Shown one piece after another: positions 25,935 through 35,084 of a stretch of 64,000 bases of DNA. Source of the stretch: JBMNEH01 sp050948665 (GTDB taxonomy: Bacteria > Bacillota > Clostridia > Christensenellales > UMGS416). Where the stretch lies: contig JBMNEH010000001.1 in NCBI GenBank assembly GCA_050948665.1, forward strand, positions 558,001 to 622,000, given 5' to 3'. A program made the position numbers and the translations under genes. Below the pieces are notes generated by a model that saw nothing but the letters and a program-made list of their open reading frames with translations, had not been told where the DNA came from and did not search any database. Numbering within the stretch: position 1 is the first letter of the stretch; the number at the start of each line of letters is the position of its first letter.

Positions 25935-25962
25935 AAAACGGACGGCATGCCGTCCGTTTTTT
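25935..25962 (+). terminator. intrinsic terminator after the PPIase gene
   Basis: Arms AAAACGGACGGC and GCCGTCCGTTTT with a two-base centre, followed by TT. The A/T arms also make it usable on the minus strand for the lipoprotein gene that ends at 25973. Confidence 0.88.
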
Positions 25963-25972
25963 GTTTCGTTTT

Positions 25973-26620
25973 TCAGCCGGCAACAGCCTTTTCGGCGGCC
26001 AGGGCCCAGGACAGCGTACCTAGGAGCCAAAGCTTTCGGGGATCATCCTTCAGGACATAGCACCGCCACAGGGGAGTATCATCGGGAACAGTTTCGGTTT
26101 CCGCCAGACCCTGAGCAAAAAGCTGAGCCTGGTAACCGGCGAGCCAATCCCGGGAGGATTGGGGCAGATCGGCATAGGTCCGGTCGCTCTGCCACACCAG
26201 ACTGTCCGCCCTGCCGGCGTCCGGATTGCCAACGGAGTCACCGCTCCGCCCCGCGCCCAACAGCTTTTCCACCACGGCGTCCATGGCCTGCTCCCCGGTA
26301 ATTTCGATGGAGACCAGCCGCCTGACTCCCTCCTCGGGGAAAGCCTCCTCCCCATCCGGCGCCAGGTAGAAGGAGAAAGCCGCCTCGGCGTCGACGCCGC
26401 CCACCTGTACCGGCAGGGTCAGCCAGGAATGCTTCGCGTCGATCTCGCGGAACTCGCCCTCACCCAATACCTCCCGCAACGCACCCTCCGTCATGCCCCA
26501 CTGTACGCCGGGAATCAGGGTATCTTCAGGAATCAACGTGTTTTCCTTTTGCTGACAACCGGCCAGCAGAAGGGAAAGGCAGAGAACAGTAATAGCTATT
26601 GATTTAAATTTTTCTTTCAT
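25973..26620 (-). CDS. lipoprotein of unknown function
   Basis: A 215-residue protein with a clear lipoprotein signal (MKEKFKSIAITVLCL then LLLAGC, Cys at about 22). The mature part has GVQWGMTEGALREVLGE near its start, a motif also seen in other small clostridial lipoproteins, but I recognise no domain. AAAGGA precedes the chosen ATG. It is transcribed alone, away from the fatty acid operon. Confidence 0.8.
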   Translation of the reverse strand: MKEKFKSIAITVLCLSLLLAGCQQKENTLIPEDTLIPGVQWGMTEGALREVLGEGEFREIDAKHSWLTLPVQVGGVDAEAAFSFYLAPDGEEAFPEEGVRRLVSIEITGEQAMDAVVEKLLGAGRSGDSVGNPDAGRADSLVWQSDRTYADLPQSSRDWLAGYQAQLFAQGLAETETVPDDTPLWRCYVLKDDPRKLWLLGTLSWALAAEKAVAG

Positions 26621-27243
26621 AAATGTATCCTTTACTTCTCCATTTCTTTTATTTGACATTTTCAACATTGAATATAACTATAAACTATTTAAATATTTCA
26701 TGTAAATACACTTCCTTCCCCTACATAATCATACCAAGTGTCTCATTTATATATAAATTTTAGCATAATAAAAAAAAAAAGATAATGGAAACATTAACTA
26801 AATTTCATTCTATTTTTTGGAAAAAAGCATATAGAGACCTCCACCGAACCACCGGAGTCTTTCCGTTTCATGTCGGCGGTCTACAGGCTACATGCAAAGA
26901 GAAATATGACCTGCTTGACATGTTTAAATCCGCCGAACGAGGATGTTGTACATTTCGCACTTGAAAGGGATTGTCGCAAAGCACAAAAATTACATTGACA
27001 AAGGAAATTCAAACGCAGCGGACAGTTATCGTGGGAGCGAAGAAGGACGCGCTCCCGTTTTTCATACCCTGCCGCGGTGTTCTCCGGACGATTCAACAAT
27101 TTCCGCCTGCGATTTACACAAAGAAACCCCAAAGAGGAACGCTTTCGGAACGCAGCAGCCCCTACGGAGGAACGGGGGGCCAATATAATGGGAAACAGGC
27201 GGCAGACGAAAAACTGCTGAAAAACACCGAGGAGGAATGTATT
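26621..27243 (+). other. AT-rich gap and probable leader upstream of the fatty acid operon
   Basis: This 623-base gap has no gene I can support. Bases 26640-26830 are very AT-rich with a run of twelve A near 26771. Between 26840 and 27243 the composition becomes mixed, and a terminator-like hairpin sits at 27033-27063. I could not find a convincing promoter for acpP by eye, nor a MarR/FapR-type gene or a fabH, which often stand here in relatives. Confidence 0.6.
27033..27063 (+). terminator. terminator-like hairpin in the fatty acid operon leader
   Basis: GGGAGCG (27033-27039) pairs with CGCTCCC (27050-27056) around a 10-base loop, followed by GTTTTTC. It lies about 180 bases before acpP with no plus-strand gene upstream, so it is either an attenuator or the end of a small RNA. 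Confidence 0.55.
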
Positions 27244-27465
27244 ATGTACTTTGACACTATCGCGAAAATCGTTTCCAAACGCACCGGCTGTGATGCGGCC
27301 GATGTAAAGCCGGAAAGCAAGTTCTCCGAGCTGGGCATCGATTCCCTTGATACGGTGGAGCTCCTGCTGAACCTTGAAGATGAGATCGGTATCGAAATCG
27401 AACTGGATCAAAAGATAGAAACCGTCGATGATCTGGATAAGTTCATCCAGAGCAAGCAGGGATAG
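27244..27465 (+). CDS. acpP: acyl carrier protein
   Basis: A 73-residue acyl carrier protein. The phosphopantetheine site is Ser34 in GIDSLDTVELL, and the acidic helix II (LLNLEDEIGIEIE) that contacts Fab enzymes is normal. GGAGG lies 8 bases before ATG. It is the first gene of the type II fatty acid synthesis operon. Confidence 0.96.
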   Translation: MYFDTIAKIVSKRTGCDAADVKPESKFSELGIDSLDTVELLLNLEDEIGIEIELDQKIETVDDLDKFIQSKQG

Positions 27466-27469
27466 GCCC

Positions 27470-28414
27470 ATGATCCAGTCTCCGATTTGTGAAATGCTGG
27501 GCATTCGATACCCCGTATTTCAGGGCGGCATGGCCTGGATCGCCGACGGTAAGCTGGCCGCCGCGGTATCCGACGGCGGCGGTCTGGGCATTATCGCGGC
27601 GGGAAACGCGCCCGCCGATCATGTCAGAGAACAGATCCGGATCGCCAGGGATATCACCGATAAGCCTATCGGCGTCAATATCATGCTGATGAGCCCTTAC
27701 ACGGATGAGGTTGCAAAGGTTGTCATAGAAGAAAAGGCGGAGGTCGTGACCACCGGCGCGGGCAATCCTTCCAAATATATCAGGGAATGGCTGGCCGCGG
27801 GGATCAGGGTGATCCCCGTCATCGCTTCGGTGGCAATGGCAAAGCTGATGACACGCCTCGGCGCCTCCGCCCTGATCGCGGAGGGCGGCGAAAGCGGCGG
27901 CCATGTGGGCGAACTGACCACGATGGTGCTGGTTCCCCTGGTCTGCGACGCTACGCCCCTGCCGGTGATCGCGGCCGGCGGCATAGCGGACGGCAGAGGT
28001 GTTGCCGCGGCGTTTATGCTGGGCGCCCGGGGCGTGCAGATGGGGACCAGATTTCTCAGCGCCTATGAATGCAATATTCACCCTGTATATAAAGAAAAAA
28101 TATTAAAAGCCACCGACCTTTCCACGACGGTAACGGGAAAACGGCTGGGCCATCCGGTGCGCAGCCTCAGAACGCAGTTTGCCAGAGCCTACTCTCAGGC
28201 GGAATACGGCGGCATGCCGGATGAGGAGCTGGAAGCGCTGGGAGCCGGAGCGTTAAGACTGGCCGTGCAGAACGGCGATAACGAGAGAGGCTGCTTCCTG
28301 TCCGGTCAGATCGCGGCGATGGTAACAAAAGAGCAACCGGCAGCGGAAATCGTCAGGGATGTGATGGAGGAAGCAGAGCCCATCCTGATGAGGGCGCCGC
28401 AATGGGTAAAATAG
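27470..28414 (+). CDS. fabK: enoyl-ACP reductase FabK (FMN-dependent)
   Basis: A 314-residue FMN enzyme of the nitronate monooxygenase-like fold that reduces enoyl-ACP in the last step of each elongation cycle; it replaces FabI and is triclosan-tolerant. Supporting motifs are YPVFQGGMAWIADG near the start, GESGGHVG (about 140) and the phosphate-binding AAGGIADGRG followed by LGARGVQMGTRF. It starts 4 bases after acpP and overlaps fabD by 13 bases. Confidence 0.95.
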   Translation: MIQSPICEMLGIRYPVFQGGMAWIADGKLAAAVSDGGGLGIIAAGNAPADHVREQIRIARDITDKPIGVNIMLMSPYTDEVAKVVIEEKAEVVTTGAGNPSKYIREWLAAGIRVIPVIASVAMAKLMTRLGASALIAEGGESGGHVGELTTMVLVPLVCDATPLPVIAAGGIADGRGVAAAFMLGARGVQMGTRFLSAYECNIHPVYKEKILKATDLSTTVTGKRLGHPVRSLRTQFARAYSQAEYGGMPDEELEALGAGALRLAVQNGDNERGCFLSGQIAAMVTKEQPAAEIVRDVMEEAEPILMRAPQWVK

Positions 28415-29301
28415 CCTTTGTTTTTTCGGGACAGGGCGACCAGTATCCCGGCATGGGAAAAATGCTGGCAGAAAAATATCCGGCCGCCCAGAGGATCTTT
28501 CTGCTCTGTGACGGGATCCGTCCCGGCACATCCTCACAGTGCTTTTACGGCACGGAGGAGGAATTAAAAGAAACGATCAACACACAGCCCTGCCTGTTTG
28601 CACTGGAATTGGCGGCGGCAGCCGTGCTGATGGAAAAGGGGATCCGTCCGGCAGCCGCCGCGGGCTTTTCCCTGGGAGAGGTGGCCGCGGCGACGGTCAG
28701 CGGCGCATTCGATCTCGGGACAGGATTTCGCCTTGTATGCAGGCGCGGGGAGATCATGCAGCGTGAAGCGGAAAAGTTTGACACCGCCATGGCCGCGGTT
28801 TTAAAGCTTGAGCCCGCACAGATACAGGAGATATGCGGCAGACACCCCGGCGTTTATTCCGTGAATTTCAACTGCCCCGGCCAAATCACTGTGTCAGGCC
28901 TATCCTCCCGGATGGCGGATTTCCTTGCGGATGTAAAAGCGGCGGGAGGCAGGGCCATCCCTCTGAAGGTAAAGGGGGCGTTCCATTCCCCGTTTATGCA
29001 GGAAGCCGCGAAAGCGTTTGCCGAGGAACTGGCGGGGGTTGAAACAAAGGAACGGACCGTCACCCTCTACTCCAATCTGACGGCTGCGCCGTATACGGAG
29101 GACACGACCGGGTTGCTTTCGGCGCAGATATGCAACCCCGTACAGTGGGAAAAACTCGTAAGAAATATGATCCGCGACGGTGTGGATACGTTCATCGAGA
29201 TCGGTCCCGGCGAAACTCTTACGAATATGATCAAAAGGATCGACAGGGAGGTAAAGGCGGTAAGCGCCAGGGAATATCTTGCGGAGGTGGAGGCGTGCTG
29301 A
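28402..29301 (+). CDS. fabD: malonyl-CoA:ACP transacylase
   Basis: A 299-residue transacylase loading malonate onto ACP. The nucleophile is Ser90 in GFSLGE, the N-terminal FVFSGQGDQYPGMGK is the usual start, and the catalytic His lies in GAFHSPFM. It overlaps both fabK (13 bases) and fabG (7 bases). Confidence 0.96.
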   Translation: MGKIAFVFSGQGDQYPGMGKMLAEKYPAAQRIFLLCDGIRPGTSSQCFYGTEEELKETINTQPCLFALELAAAAVLMEKGIRPAAAAGFSLGEVAAATVSGAFDLGTGFRLVCRRGEIMQREAEKFDTAMAAVLKLEPAQIQEICGRHPGVYSVNFNCPGQITVSGLSSRMADFLADVKAAGGRAIPLKVKGAFHSPFMQEAAKAFAEELAGVETKERTVTLYSNLTAAPYTEDTTGLLSAQICNPVQWEKLVRNMIRDGVDTFIEIGPGETLTNMIKRIDREVKAVSAREYLAEVEAC

Positions 29302-30023
29302 AAGGAAAAACAGCGGTTGTGACCGGTGGATCCCGCGGTATCGGGGAAGCGATCGTATATAAACTGGCATCGATGGGGGCGGATATTGCCGTTGTTTATG
29401 CGGGCAATACCGCCGCAGCGGAAAGTGTATGCAAAAAATGCAGACAGGAATACGGCGCGGAGGCCAAAACCTACCAATGCAATGTAGCGGACTTTGGGGC
29501 GGTCAAGGATACCGTCGCGAAGATCAAAGCGGATTTCGGCACCGCTCATATCCTTGTCAATAACGCGGGCATTACCCGGGACGGTTTGCTGGCAATGATG
29601 AGGGAGGAGGATTATGACGCGGTACTTGATACCAACCTGAAGGGCGCTTTCAATATGATCCGCCATATGACGGGCTTGTTCATCAGAAACCGCGGAGGGT
29701 GCATTGTCAATATCACGTCGGTTGCCGGGCTGACGGGCAACGCGGGCCAATGCAATTATTCCGCTTCCAAAGCGGGACTTATCGGCCTGACAAAGGCCGC
29801 GGCAAAAGAGCTTGCATCCAAGGGCATCCGCTGCAACGCGGTCGCTCCCGGTTTTATCGCGACCGATATGACGGGAGGGCAAGCAGACAACCCGCTTCTG
29901 CAGATGATCCCCCTTGGGAAGATGGGAGAAACCGAGGATGTGGCGGATGCGGTGGCGTATCTTGCTACCGCGAAATATGTGACCGGCGAAGTGCTCCGCG
30001 TTGACGGCGGCCTCGCCATGTAA
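29295..30023 (+). CDS. fabG: 3-oxoacyl-ACP reductase
   Basis: A 242-residue short-chain dehydrogenase/reductase using NADPH to reduce 3-oxoacyl-ACP. The cofactor motif is TGGSRGIG near residue 9, NNAG near 87, and the catalytic YxxxK is NYSASKAGL near 149-157. The start is a GTG inside the end of fabD, preceded by GGAGGTGGAGG; no ATG is close in frame. Confidence 0.95.
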   Translation: MLKGKTAVVTGGSRGIGEAIVYKLASMGADIAVVYAGNTAAAESVCKKCRQEYGAEAKTYQCNVADFGAVKDTVAKIKADFGTAHILVNNAGITRDGLLAMMREEDYDAVLDTNLKGAFNMIRHMTGLFIRNRGGCIVNITSVAGLTGNAGQCNYSASKAGLIGLTKAAAKELASKGIRCNAVAPGFIATDMTGGQADNPLLQMIPLGKMGETEDVADAVAYLATAKYVTGEVLRVDGGLAM

Positions 30024-30033
30024 GGAAGAAATC

Positions 30034-31272
30034 ATGAGAGAAAACAGAAGAGTTGTTATCACCGGCATCGGCGCGGTCACCCCTCTGGGCAACAATGCCG
30101 CCGCGACCTGGGAAGGATTGAAAAACGGCAGGAACGGCATTGCTCCCATTTCGCTTTTCGATACTGAAAAGTTCAAGGCAAAGCTGGGCGCTGAGGTCAA
30201 AGGATTCGATCCGGAAGACTATTTGGTGATCAATGATGTGCTGCGCACCGACCGTTACGCGCAGTTTGCCGTTGCGGCCGCGCAGCAGGCCGCGGAGGAG
30301 AGCGGTGTGGAAGGCACGGTGGAGCCTGAGCGCTTGGCGGTCGTGTTCGGAACGGGTATCGGCGGCGTGGGAACCTTTGAAACAGAACACACTAAGCTTC
30401 TGGAGAAGGGGCCCCGCCGAGTATCCTCGCTGTTTGTGCCGATGATGATCGGCAATATGGCCGCCGGTATGATCGCCATTCGTCACGATTGCCGGGGCAC
30501 CGCGATGCCCACTGTCACCGCCTGCGCGTCCGGAACGAATGCTATCGGCGAGGCGATGCGCCTCATCCGACACGGCTACGCGGACGCTATGATCACCGGC
30601 GGCGCGGAGGCAGCGATCGTGCCTTCCGCGATAGCGGGCTTTGTCAATATGCAGGCGCTTTCCACCTCAGAGGACCCCGATGAAGCGTCCCTGCCCTTTG
30701 ACAGGCGCAGACGCGGCTTTGTGATCGGCGAAGGCGCGGTGGCGCTCGTGCTGGAGGAATACGAACACGCCGTAGCCCGCGGGGCGAAAATATACGGCGA
30801 AGTATGCGGCTATGGTTCCACCTGCGACGCATATCATATCACAGCCCCTCACCCGGACGCCCGCGGAAGCACCCGGGCAATGCTGGAGGCGATGAATGAG
30901 GCAAGGTATACGAAGGACGATATTGTCTATATCAACGCGCACGGCACGGGTACCCCGATGAACGATATAATCGAAACAACGGCGATCAAAAAAGCGCTGG
31001 GTGAGGATGCCGCAAGGAAAGCCTTTGTCAGCTCCACAAAATCCATGACGGGGCATATGTTGGGCGCCGCCGGCGCCCTGGAGGCGCTGGCTTGTCTCTT
31101 TGCGCTGAACGAGGGCATCATTCCGCCCACGATCAATTTGAAGGAGCAGGACGAAGCCTGTGATTTAAACTGTGTTCCGAACACCGCCGTAAGGGCGGAC
31201 AGTACACTGACCCTTTCCAACTCTCTTGGATTCGGCGGTCACAACGCCTGTCTTGCTTTCAGAAAGGTGTGA
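30034..31272 (+). CDS. fabF: 3-oxoacyl-ACP synthase II
   Basis: A 412-residue condensing enzyme (KAS II) that elongates acyl-ACP with malonyl-ACP. The catalytic triad is Cys164 in TACASGTNA, His in NAHGTGTP and His in STKSMTGHMLGAAGA. It is the only condensing enzyme in this cluster: no fabH or fabB accompanies it, which leaves the initiation step unassigned here. Confidence 0.97.
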   Translation: MRENRRVVITGIGAVTPLGNNAAATWEGLKNGRNGIAPISLFDTEKFKAKLGAEVKGFDPEDYLVINDVLRTDRYAQFAVAAAQQAAEESGVEGTVEPERLAVVFGTGIGGVGTFETEHTKLLEKGPRRVSSLFVPMMIGNMAAGMIAIRHDCRGTAMPTVTACASGTNAIGEAMRLIRHGYADAMITGGAEAAIVPSAIAGFVNMQALSTSEDPDEASLPFDRRRRGFVIGEGAVALVLEEYEHAVARGAKIYGEVCGYGSTCDAYHITAPHPDARGSTRAMLEAMNEARYTKDDIVYINAHGTGTPMNDIIETTAIKKALGEDAARKAFVSSTKSMTGHMLGAAGALEALACLFALNEGIIPPTINLKEQDEACDLNCVPNTAVRADSTLTLSNSLGFGGHNACLAFRKV

Positions 31273-31276
31273 TCCG

Positions 31277-31699
31277 ATGAAAGAAACAGATATCCGCAAA
31301 TATGCCGAACTGATGAAGGAGCTTGGCCTTACGGGGCTGGAGATCACGGACGAAACCAATAAAGTCCGTTTGGAGCGGTCCGCGCCGGTATCGGCAAAAG
31401 AGCCCGTATATTCCGTGCGCGAGGCGGATACCGGCGCGCGGCCTGCGCCTGAAGACAAGGACTGCATCAGCGTCAAATCCGCTATTGTCGGCGTGTTTTA
31501 TGCGGCACCCGCCGAAAACGCGGACCCCTATGTTTCCATAGGCGACAAGGTAAAAAAGGGACAGACGCTTTGCATTATAGAAGCGATGAAGCTGATGAAC
31601 GAGATCACCGCCGAGGAGGACGGCGTGATCACGGAAATCTGTGTTACCAACGGACAAGTGGTAGAGTACGGTACGGAGCTGTTCCGCATCAGGAGATAG
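31277..31699 (+). CDS. accB: biotin carboxyl carrier protein of acetyl-CoA carboxylase
   Basis: A 140-residue BCCP. The biotin-accepting lysine is Lys105 in the EAMKLMNEI motif, in a C-terminal biotinyl domain. A variable Pro/Ala-rich linker (about 45-60) separates it from the N-terminal helix. It is carboxylated by AccC. Confidence 0.95.
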   Translation: MKETDIRKYAELMKELGLTGLEITDETNKVRLERSAPVSAKEPVYSVREADTGARPAPEDKDCISVKSAIVGVFYAAPAENADPYVSIGDKVKKGQTLCIIEAMKLMNEITAEEDGVITEICVTNGQVVEYGTELFRIRR

Positions 31700-31702
31700 A
31701 AA

Positions 31703-32119
31703 ATGGACAGAGAAGAAATAAAGAACATATTGCCACATAGAGACCCCATGCTTTTGCTTGATCATGTGGAAAACAGGGATGGCACGGCCATCGGACATTA
31801 TACCGTTCGCGGCGATGAGTTTTTCCTGCAGGGCCATTTCCCAGGCAACCCCATTGTGCCGGGGGTGATCCTCTGCGAGATACTGGCCCAGTCCGCCTGT
31901 ATACTGATGCAGGACGCATTGCGCGAAGGAAAATTGGCGGTATATACCGGGCTTAATAATGTCAGGTTCCGTTCTCCCGTAAAACCGGGCGATACGATCA
32001 AAACCCGGTGCCGTATCACACGGGCCAAGAATCCCTTCTACTTTGCCGAGGGGACCCTCACTGTGGATGAGCGCCTATGCGTATCGGCGGAATTTTCTTT
32101 TTCCCTGGTAGGAGCGTAA
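31703..32119 (+). CDS. fabZ: 3-hydroxyacyl-ACP dehydratase
   Basis: A 138-residue hotdog-fold dehydratase. The catalytic pair is His12 in LPHRDPMLLLD and Glu59 in PGVILCEILAQ. It starts 3 bases after accB, so it is deep within the operon. Confidence 0.95.
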   Translation: MDREEIKNILPHRDPMLLLDHVENRDGTAIGHYTVRGDEFFLQGHFPGNPIVPGVILCEILAQSACILMQDALREGKLAVYTGLNNVRFRSPVKPGDTIKTRCRITRAKNPFYFAEGTLTVDERLCVSAEFSFSLVGA

Positions 32120-32121
32120 CC

Positions 32122-33429
32122 ATGTTTTCAAAAATACTGATCGCCAACCGGGGAGAAATTGCTGTCCGCATCATCCGGGCCTGTAAGGAAATGGGCGTGG
32201 CTACAGTGGCCGTATATTCCGAGGCGGATAAGAATGCCCTGCATGTGGCCCTTGCGGACCAGAGCTATTGTATCGGCGGACCGGAGGCATCGGAAAGCTA
32301 TCTGAATGAAAACCAAATCATCAGTACCGCTATTCTGGCGGGCGCACAGGCGATCCACCCCGGTTACGGATTTCTTTCAGAAAGCGCGCATTTTGCCCGC
32401 AATTGCAGAAAGAACGGATTGGTATTTATCGGTCCCGACCCCGAAAGCATGGAGGACCTCAGCGATAAAGCGCTATTGAAAGAACGGATCCGCAATACCG
32501 GGCTCTCTGTCATTCCCGGAACAAAGGCGGTATCCTCCGCGGAGGAAGCAAAACGGGCGGCTGTCAGGATCGGATATCCGGTGATGCTCAAAGCCTGCGC
32601 GGGAGGCGGCGGGCGCGGGATACGCCTGATCCATTCTGAGGAAGAGCTGGAGGACGCTTACCACCAGGCAACAAGGGAAGCCGTCAGCGCCTTCGGCGAC
32701 GGCAGCGTATATCTTGAAAAATACATTTTCCCCGCGAGACATGTGGAATTGCAGATCCTTGCCGATGAGCATGGAAACGCGGTATGTCTCGGAGACCGTG
32801 ACTGCTCTCTCCAGAGAAGAAACCAAAAGCTGCTGGAGGAGACACCTTCTCCCGCCGTCAATGAAGAACAAAGGAATGAGATTATGGAACTTGCGGTGGA
32901 TGCCGTAAATAAGATAGGGTATGTCGGCGTCGGCACCCTTGAGTTCTTGCTTGATCGGGAGGGCAGCTTCTGGTTTATGGAAATGAACGTCCGCTTGCAG
33001 GTGGAACACTGTGTTACCGAAATGCTGACCGGCATCGACCTGGTAAAATGGCAGATCCGTATTGCCGCGGGGGTTCCGTTGAACTTCAAGCAGGAAAACA
33101 TACAAATCACAGGCTGCGCGATCGAATGCCGTATCAATGCAAGAAGCTGCGGCACGCTGCAAATGCTGCATGTCCCGGGCGGTCCGTCCGTACGGTTTGA
33201 CACCTACCTGATCAAAGGCACGGCGGTATCACCCTATTATGATTCGTTGCTGGGCAAGCTGATCGTATATGCCGCGACAAGAGAGGAAACCCTCCGCAAG
33301 ATGCGGGCATCTCTTTGCGAGCTGGTCATTGACGGTATACCGACAAATATTGAGGAGCAACTGCGGATCGTTGAGGACGAACGATTTGCTTCCGGGAATT
33401 ATGATCTGACTTTTATGGGAAACAGGTGA
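32122..33429 (+). CDS. accC: biotin carboxylase of acetyl-CoA carboxylase
   Basis: A 435-residue ATP-grasp enzyme that carboxylates biotin on AccB. Motifs: KILIANRGEIAVRIIRA at the start, the glycine loop KACAGGGGRGIR, the HVELQILAD segment, DCSLQRRNQKL, and EMNVRLQVEH. The chosen ATG lies just after the fabZ stop. It is slightly shorter at the C-terminus than E. coli AccC, within family range. Confidence 0.96.
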   Translation: MFSKILIANRGEIAVRIIRACKEMGVATVAVYSEADKNALHVALADQSYCIGGPEASESYLNENQIISTAILAGAQAIHPGYGFLSESAHFARNCRKNGLVFIGPDPESMEDLSDKALLKERIRNTGLSVIPGTKAVSSAEEAKRAAVRIGYPVMLKACAGGGGRGIRLIHSEEELEDAYHQATREAVSAFGDGSVYLEKYIFPARHVELQILADEHGNAVCLGDRDCSLQRRNQKLLEETPSPAVNEEQRNEIMELAVDAVNKIGYVGVGTLEFLLDREGSFWFMEMNVRLQVEHCVTEMLTGIDLVKWQIRIAAGVPLNFKQENIQITGCAIECRINARSCGTLQMLHVPGGPSVRFDTYLIKGTAVSPYYDSLLGKLIVYAATREETLRKMRASLCELVIDGIPTNIEEQLRIVEDERFASGNYDLTFMGNR

Positions 33430-33433
33430 CAAA

Positions 33434-34294
33434 ATGACATCGCTGAATTTCTTGAAACCCAATAATGAATTGGAGGAAGGCGGACGCACCGCCGCATCCC
33501 TGCAGCGTGATGCCGGTGAGCCTGAGATGAATTGCCCGAATTGCCGCAAAGACATTCCCCTGAGCCGCCTTTGGGCAAATGATCTGGTGTGCCCCTGCGG
33601 CCATCATTTTCGTATGAAAGCCCGTCAGCGCGTGCAGATGATCGCCGACAAAGGAAGCTTTCACGAACTGTATTCCAATATTAAAGCGGACAATCCGCTG
33701 GGTTTTCCCGGATACAACGAAAAGATCGAAACCGTTCGCGCCGCAAGCAATGAGAAAGAAGCCGTGATATGCAGCACCGCTATGATCGGCGGGCAGAAAT
33801 GTTGTTTGTTTGTCATGGAATCTTATTTCATGATGGGAAGCATGGGCTGCGCCGTCGGTGAAAAGATCACATTGCTTTTTGAATATGCACTGCAATATCG
33901 ATTGCCGGTCGTCGGCTTTACGGTATCGGGCGGCGCCCGTATGCAGGAGGGGCTGCTGTCTCTGATGCAAATGGCAAAAACCAGTGCCGCGGTGAAACGC
34001 CACAGTGACGCGGGATTGTTATATATTGCCGTTCTCACCGATCCGACAACCGGAGGCGTGACGGCCAGCTTCGCGATGGAAGCCGATATTATTCTCGCGG
34101 AGCCCGGCGCGATCGTTGGATTCGCGGGAGCAAGAGTGATTGAGCAAACGACAAAAAAAGCGCTCCCCGAAGGATTTCAAAAGGCGGAATTTGTGCTGGA
34201 GCATGGGTTTATCGACAGTATCATCCATCGTTTCAACCAAAAGAAATATTTGGCCGAACTGTTGAAAATACACGATGTGAGGGCATTTAAATGA
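33434..34294 (+). CDS. accD: acetyl-CoA carboxylase carboxyltransferase subunit beta
   Basis: A 286-residue subunit with an N-terminal zinc ribbon (Cys 34, 37, 53 and 55) and the crotonase-like carboxyltransferase fold (MGSMGCAVGEKI, SGGARMQEG, PTTGGVTASFAM). It overlaps accA by 4 bases, which matches the equimolar AccA-AccD complex. Confidence 0.96.
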   Translation: MTSLNFLKPNNELEEGGRTAASLQRDAGEPEMNCPNCRKDIPLSRLWANDLVCPCGHHFRMKARQRVQMIADKGSFHELYSNIKADNPLGFPGYNEKIETVRAASNEKEAVICSTAMIGGQKCCLFVMESYFMMGSMGCAVGEKITLLFEYALQYRLPVVGFTVSGGARMQEGLLSLMQMAKTSAAVKRHSDAGLLYIAVLTDPTTGGVTASFAMEADIILAEPGAIVGFAGARVIEQTTKKALPEGFQKAEFVLEHGFIDSIIHRFNQKKYLAELLKIHDVRAFK

Positions 34295-35082
34295 GTGAGG
34301 CGGCATATGAACGGGTAAAACTTGCCCGTGACAACAAAAGACCGACCGGGCTTGACTATATCAAGAATATTTTCAAAGGGTTTGTCGAGTTTCACGGGGA
34401 CCGCCGCTACGGGGATGACCCGGCGGTTGTCGGCGGTATCGCCAGGCTGCATGAATCCCCGGTGACCGTGATCGCGATCGAGAAAGGCCGTACCGCCAAA
34501 GAACGCGCGTATCGTAATTTCGGCGCGCCGCAGCCGGAGGGATACCGCAAAGCGCTGCGCCTGATGAAGCAGGCGGAAAAATTCGGAAGACCAATTATCT
34601 GTTTTGTGGATACGTCCGGCGCCTACTGCGGGATAGACGCCGAAGAAAGAGGTCAGGGCCAGGCAATCGCAGAAAATCTGCTGGAAATGTCCACCTTATG
34701 TGTGCCTGTTATCTCCATCCTGGTCGGCGAGGGAGGAAGCGGAGGCGCCCTTGCGCTGGCGGTCGCGGACAGGGTCTGGATGCTGCAGAACGCCGTATAT
34801 TCCGTTATTTCCCCCGAGGGCTGCGCAAGCATTCTTTGGAAAGACGCCGCAAAGGCGGAGTTGGCGGCGGCAAGCTTGAAATTAACGGCGGAGGACGCCA
34901 AAAGTCTCGGCGTGATAGAACGCATCCTTTCCGAAAATGATATCGGCAAAAAGGAGTTTTATGACCGTATCCGTGTCCTTTTGACCGAAGAAATCAAAGT
35001 ATTGGCAGACGATGTTGACCTGGTAGAGAATCGGTATGACAGATTCCGGAGTCTTGGTGTCAGCGCGATCATAAAGGAGTAA
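34291..35082 (+). CDS. accA: acetyl-CoA carboxylase carboxyltransferase subunit alpha
   Basis: A 263-residue alpha subunit, the short form usual in Clostridia. Motifs: LDYIKNIFKGFVEFHGDR, FVDTSGAYCGIDAEERGQ and SILVGEGGSGGALALAVAD. It is the last classical gene of the operon, but the acyl-CoA synthetase follows after only two bases. Confidence 0.96.
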   Translation: MSEAAYERVKLARDNKRPTGLDYIKNIFKGFVEFHGDRRYGDDPAVVGGIARLHESPVTVIAIEKGRTAKERAYRNFGAPQPEGYRKALRLMKQAEKFGRPIICFVDTSGAYCGIDAEERGQGQAIAENLLEMSTLCVPVISILVGEGGSGGALALAVADRVWMLQNAVYSVISPEGCASILWKDAAKAELAAASLKLTAEDAKSLGVIERILSENDIGKKEFYDRIRVLLTEEIKVLADDVDLVENRYDRFRSLGVSAIIKE

Positions 35083-35084
35083 AT

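Noticed and set aside
26943..27188. 81-codon plus-strand frame in the fatty acid operon leader, considered as a fabH or regulator remnant
   Set aside because: It spans the terminator-like hairpin, shows no FabH or MarR/FapR motif and has only a weak ribosome binding site.
26881..27504. 207-codon minus-strand frame opposite acpP
   Set aside because: Its main part is antisense to the conserved acyl carrier protein; no recognisable motif.
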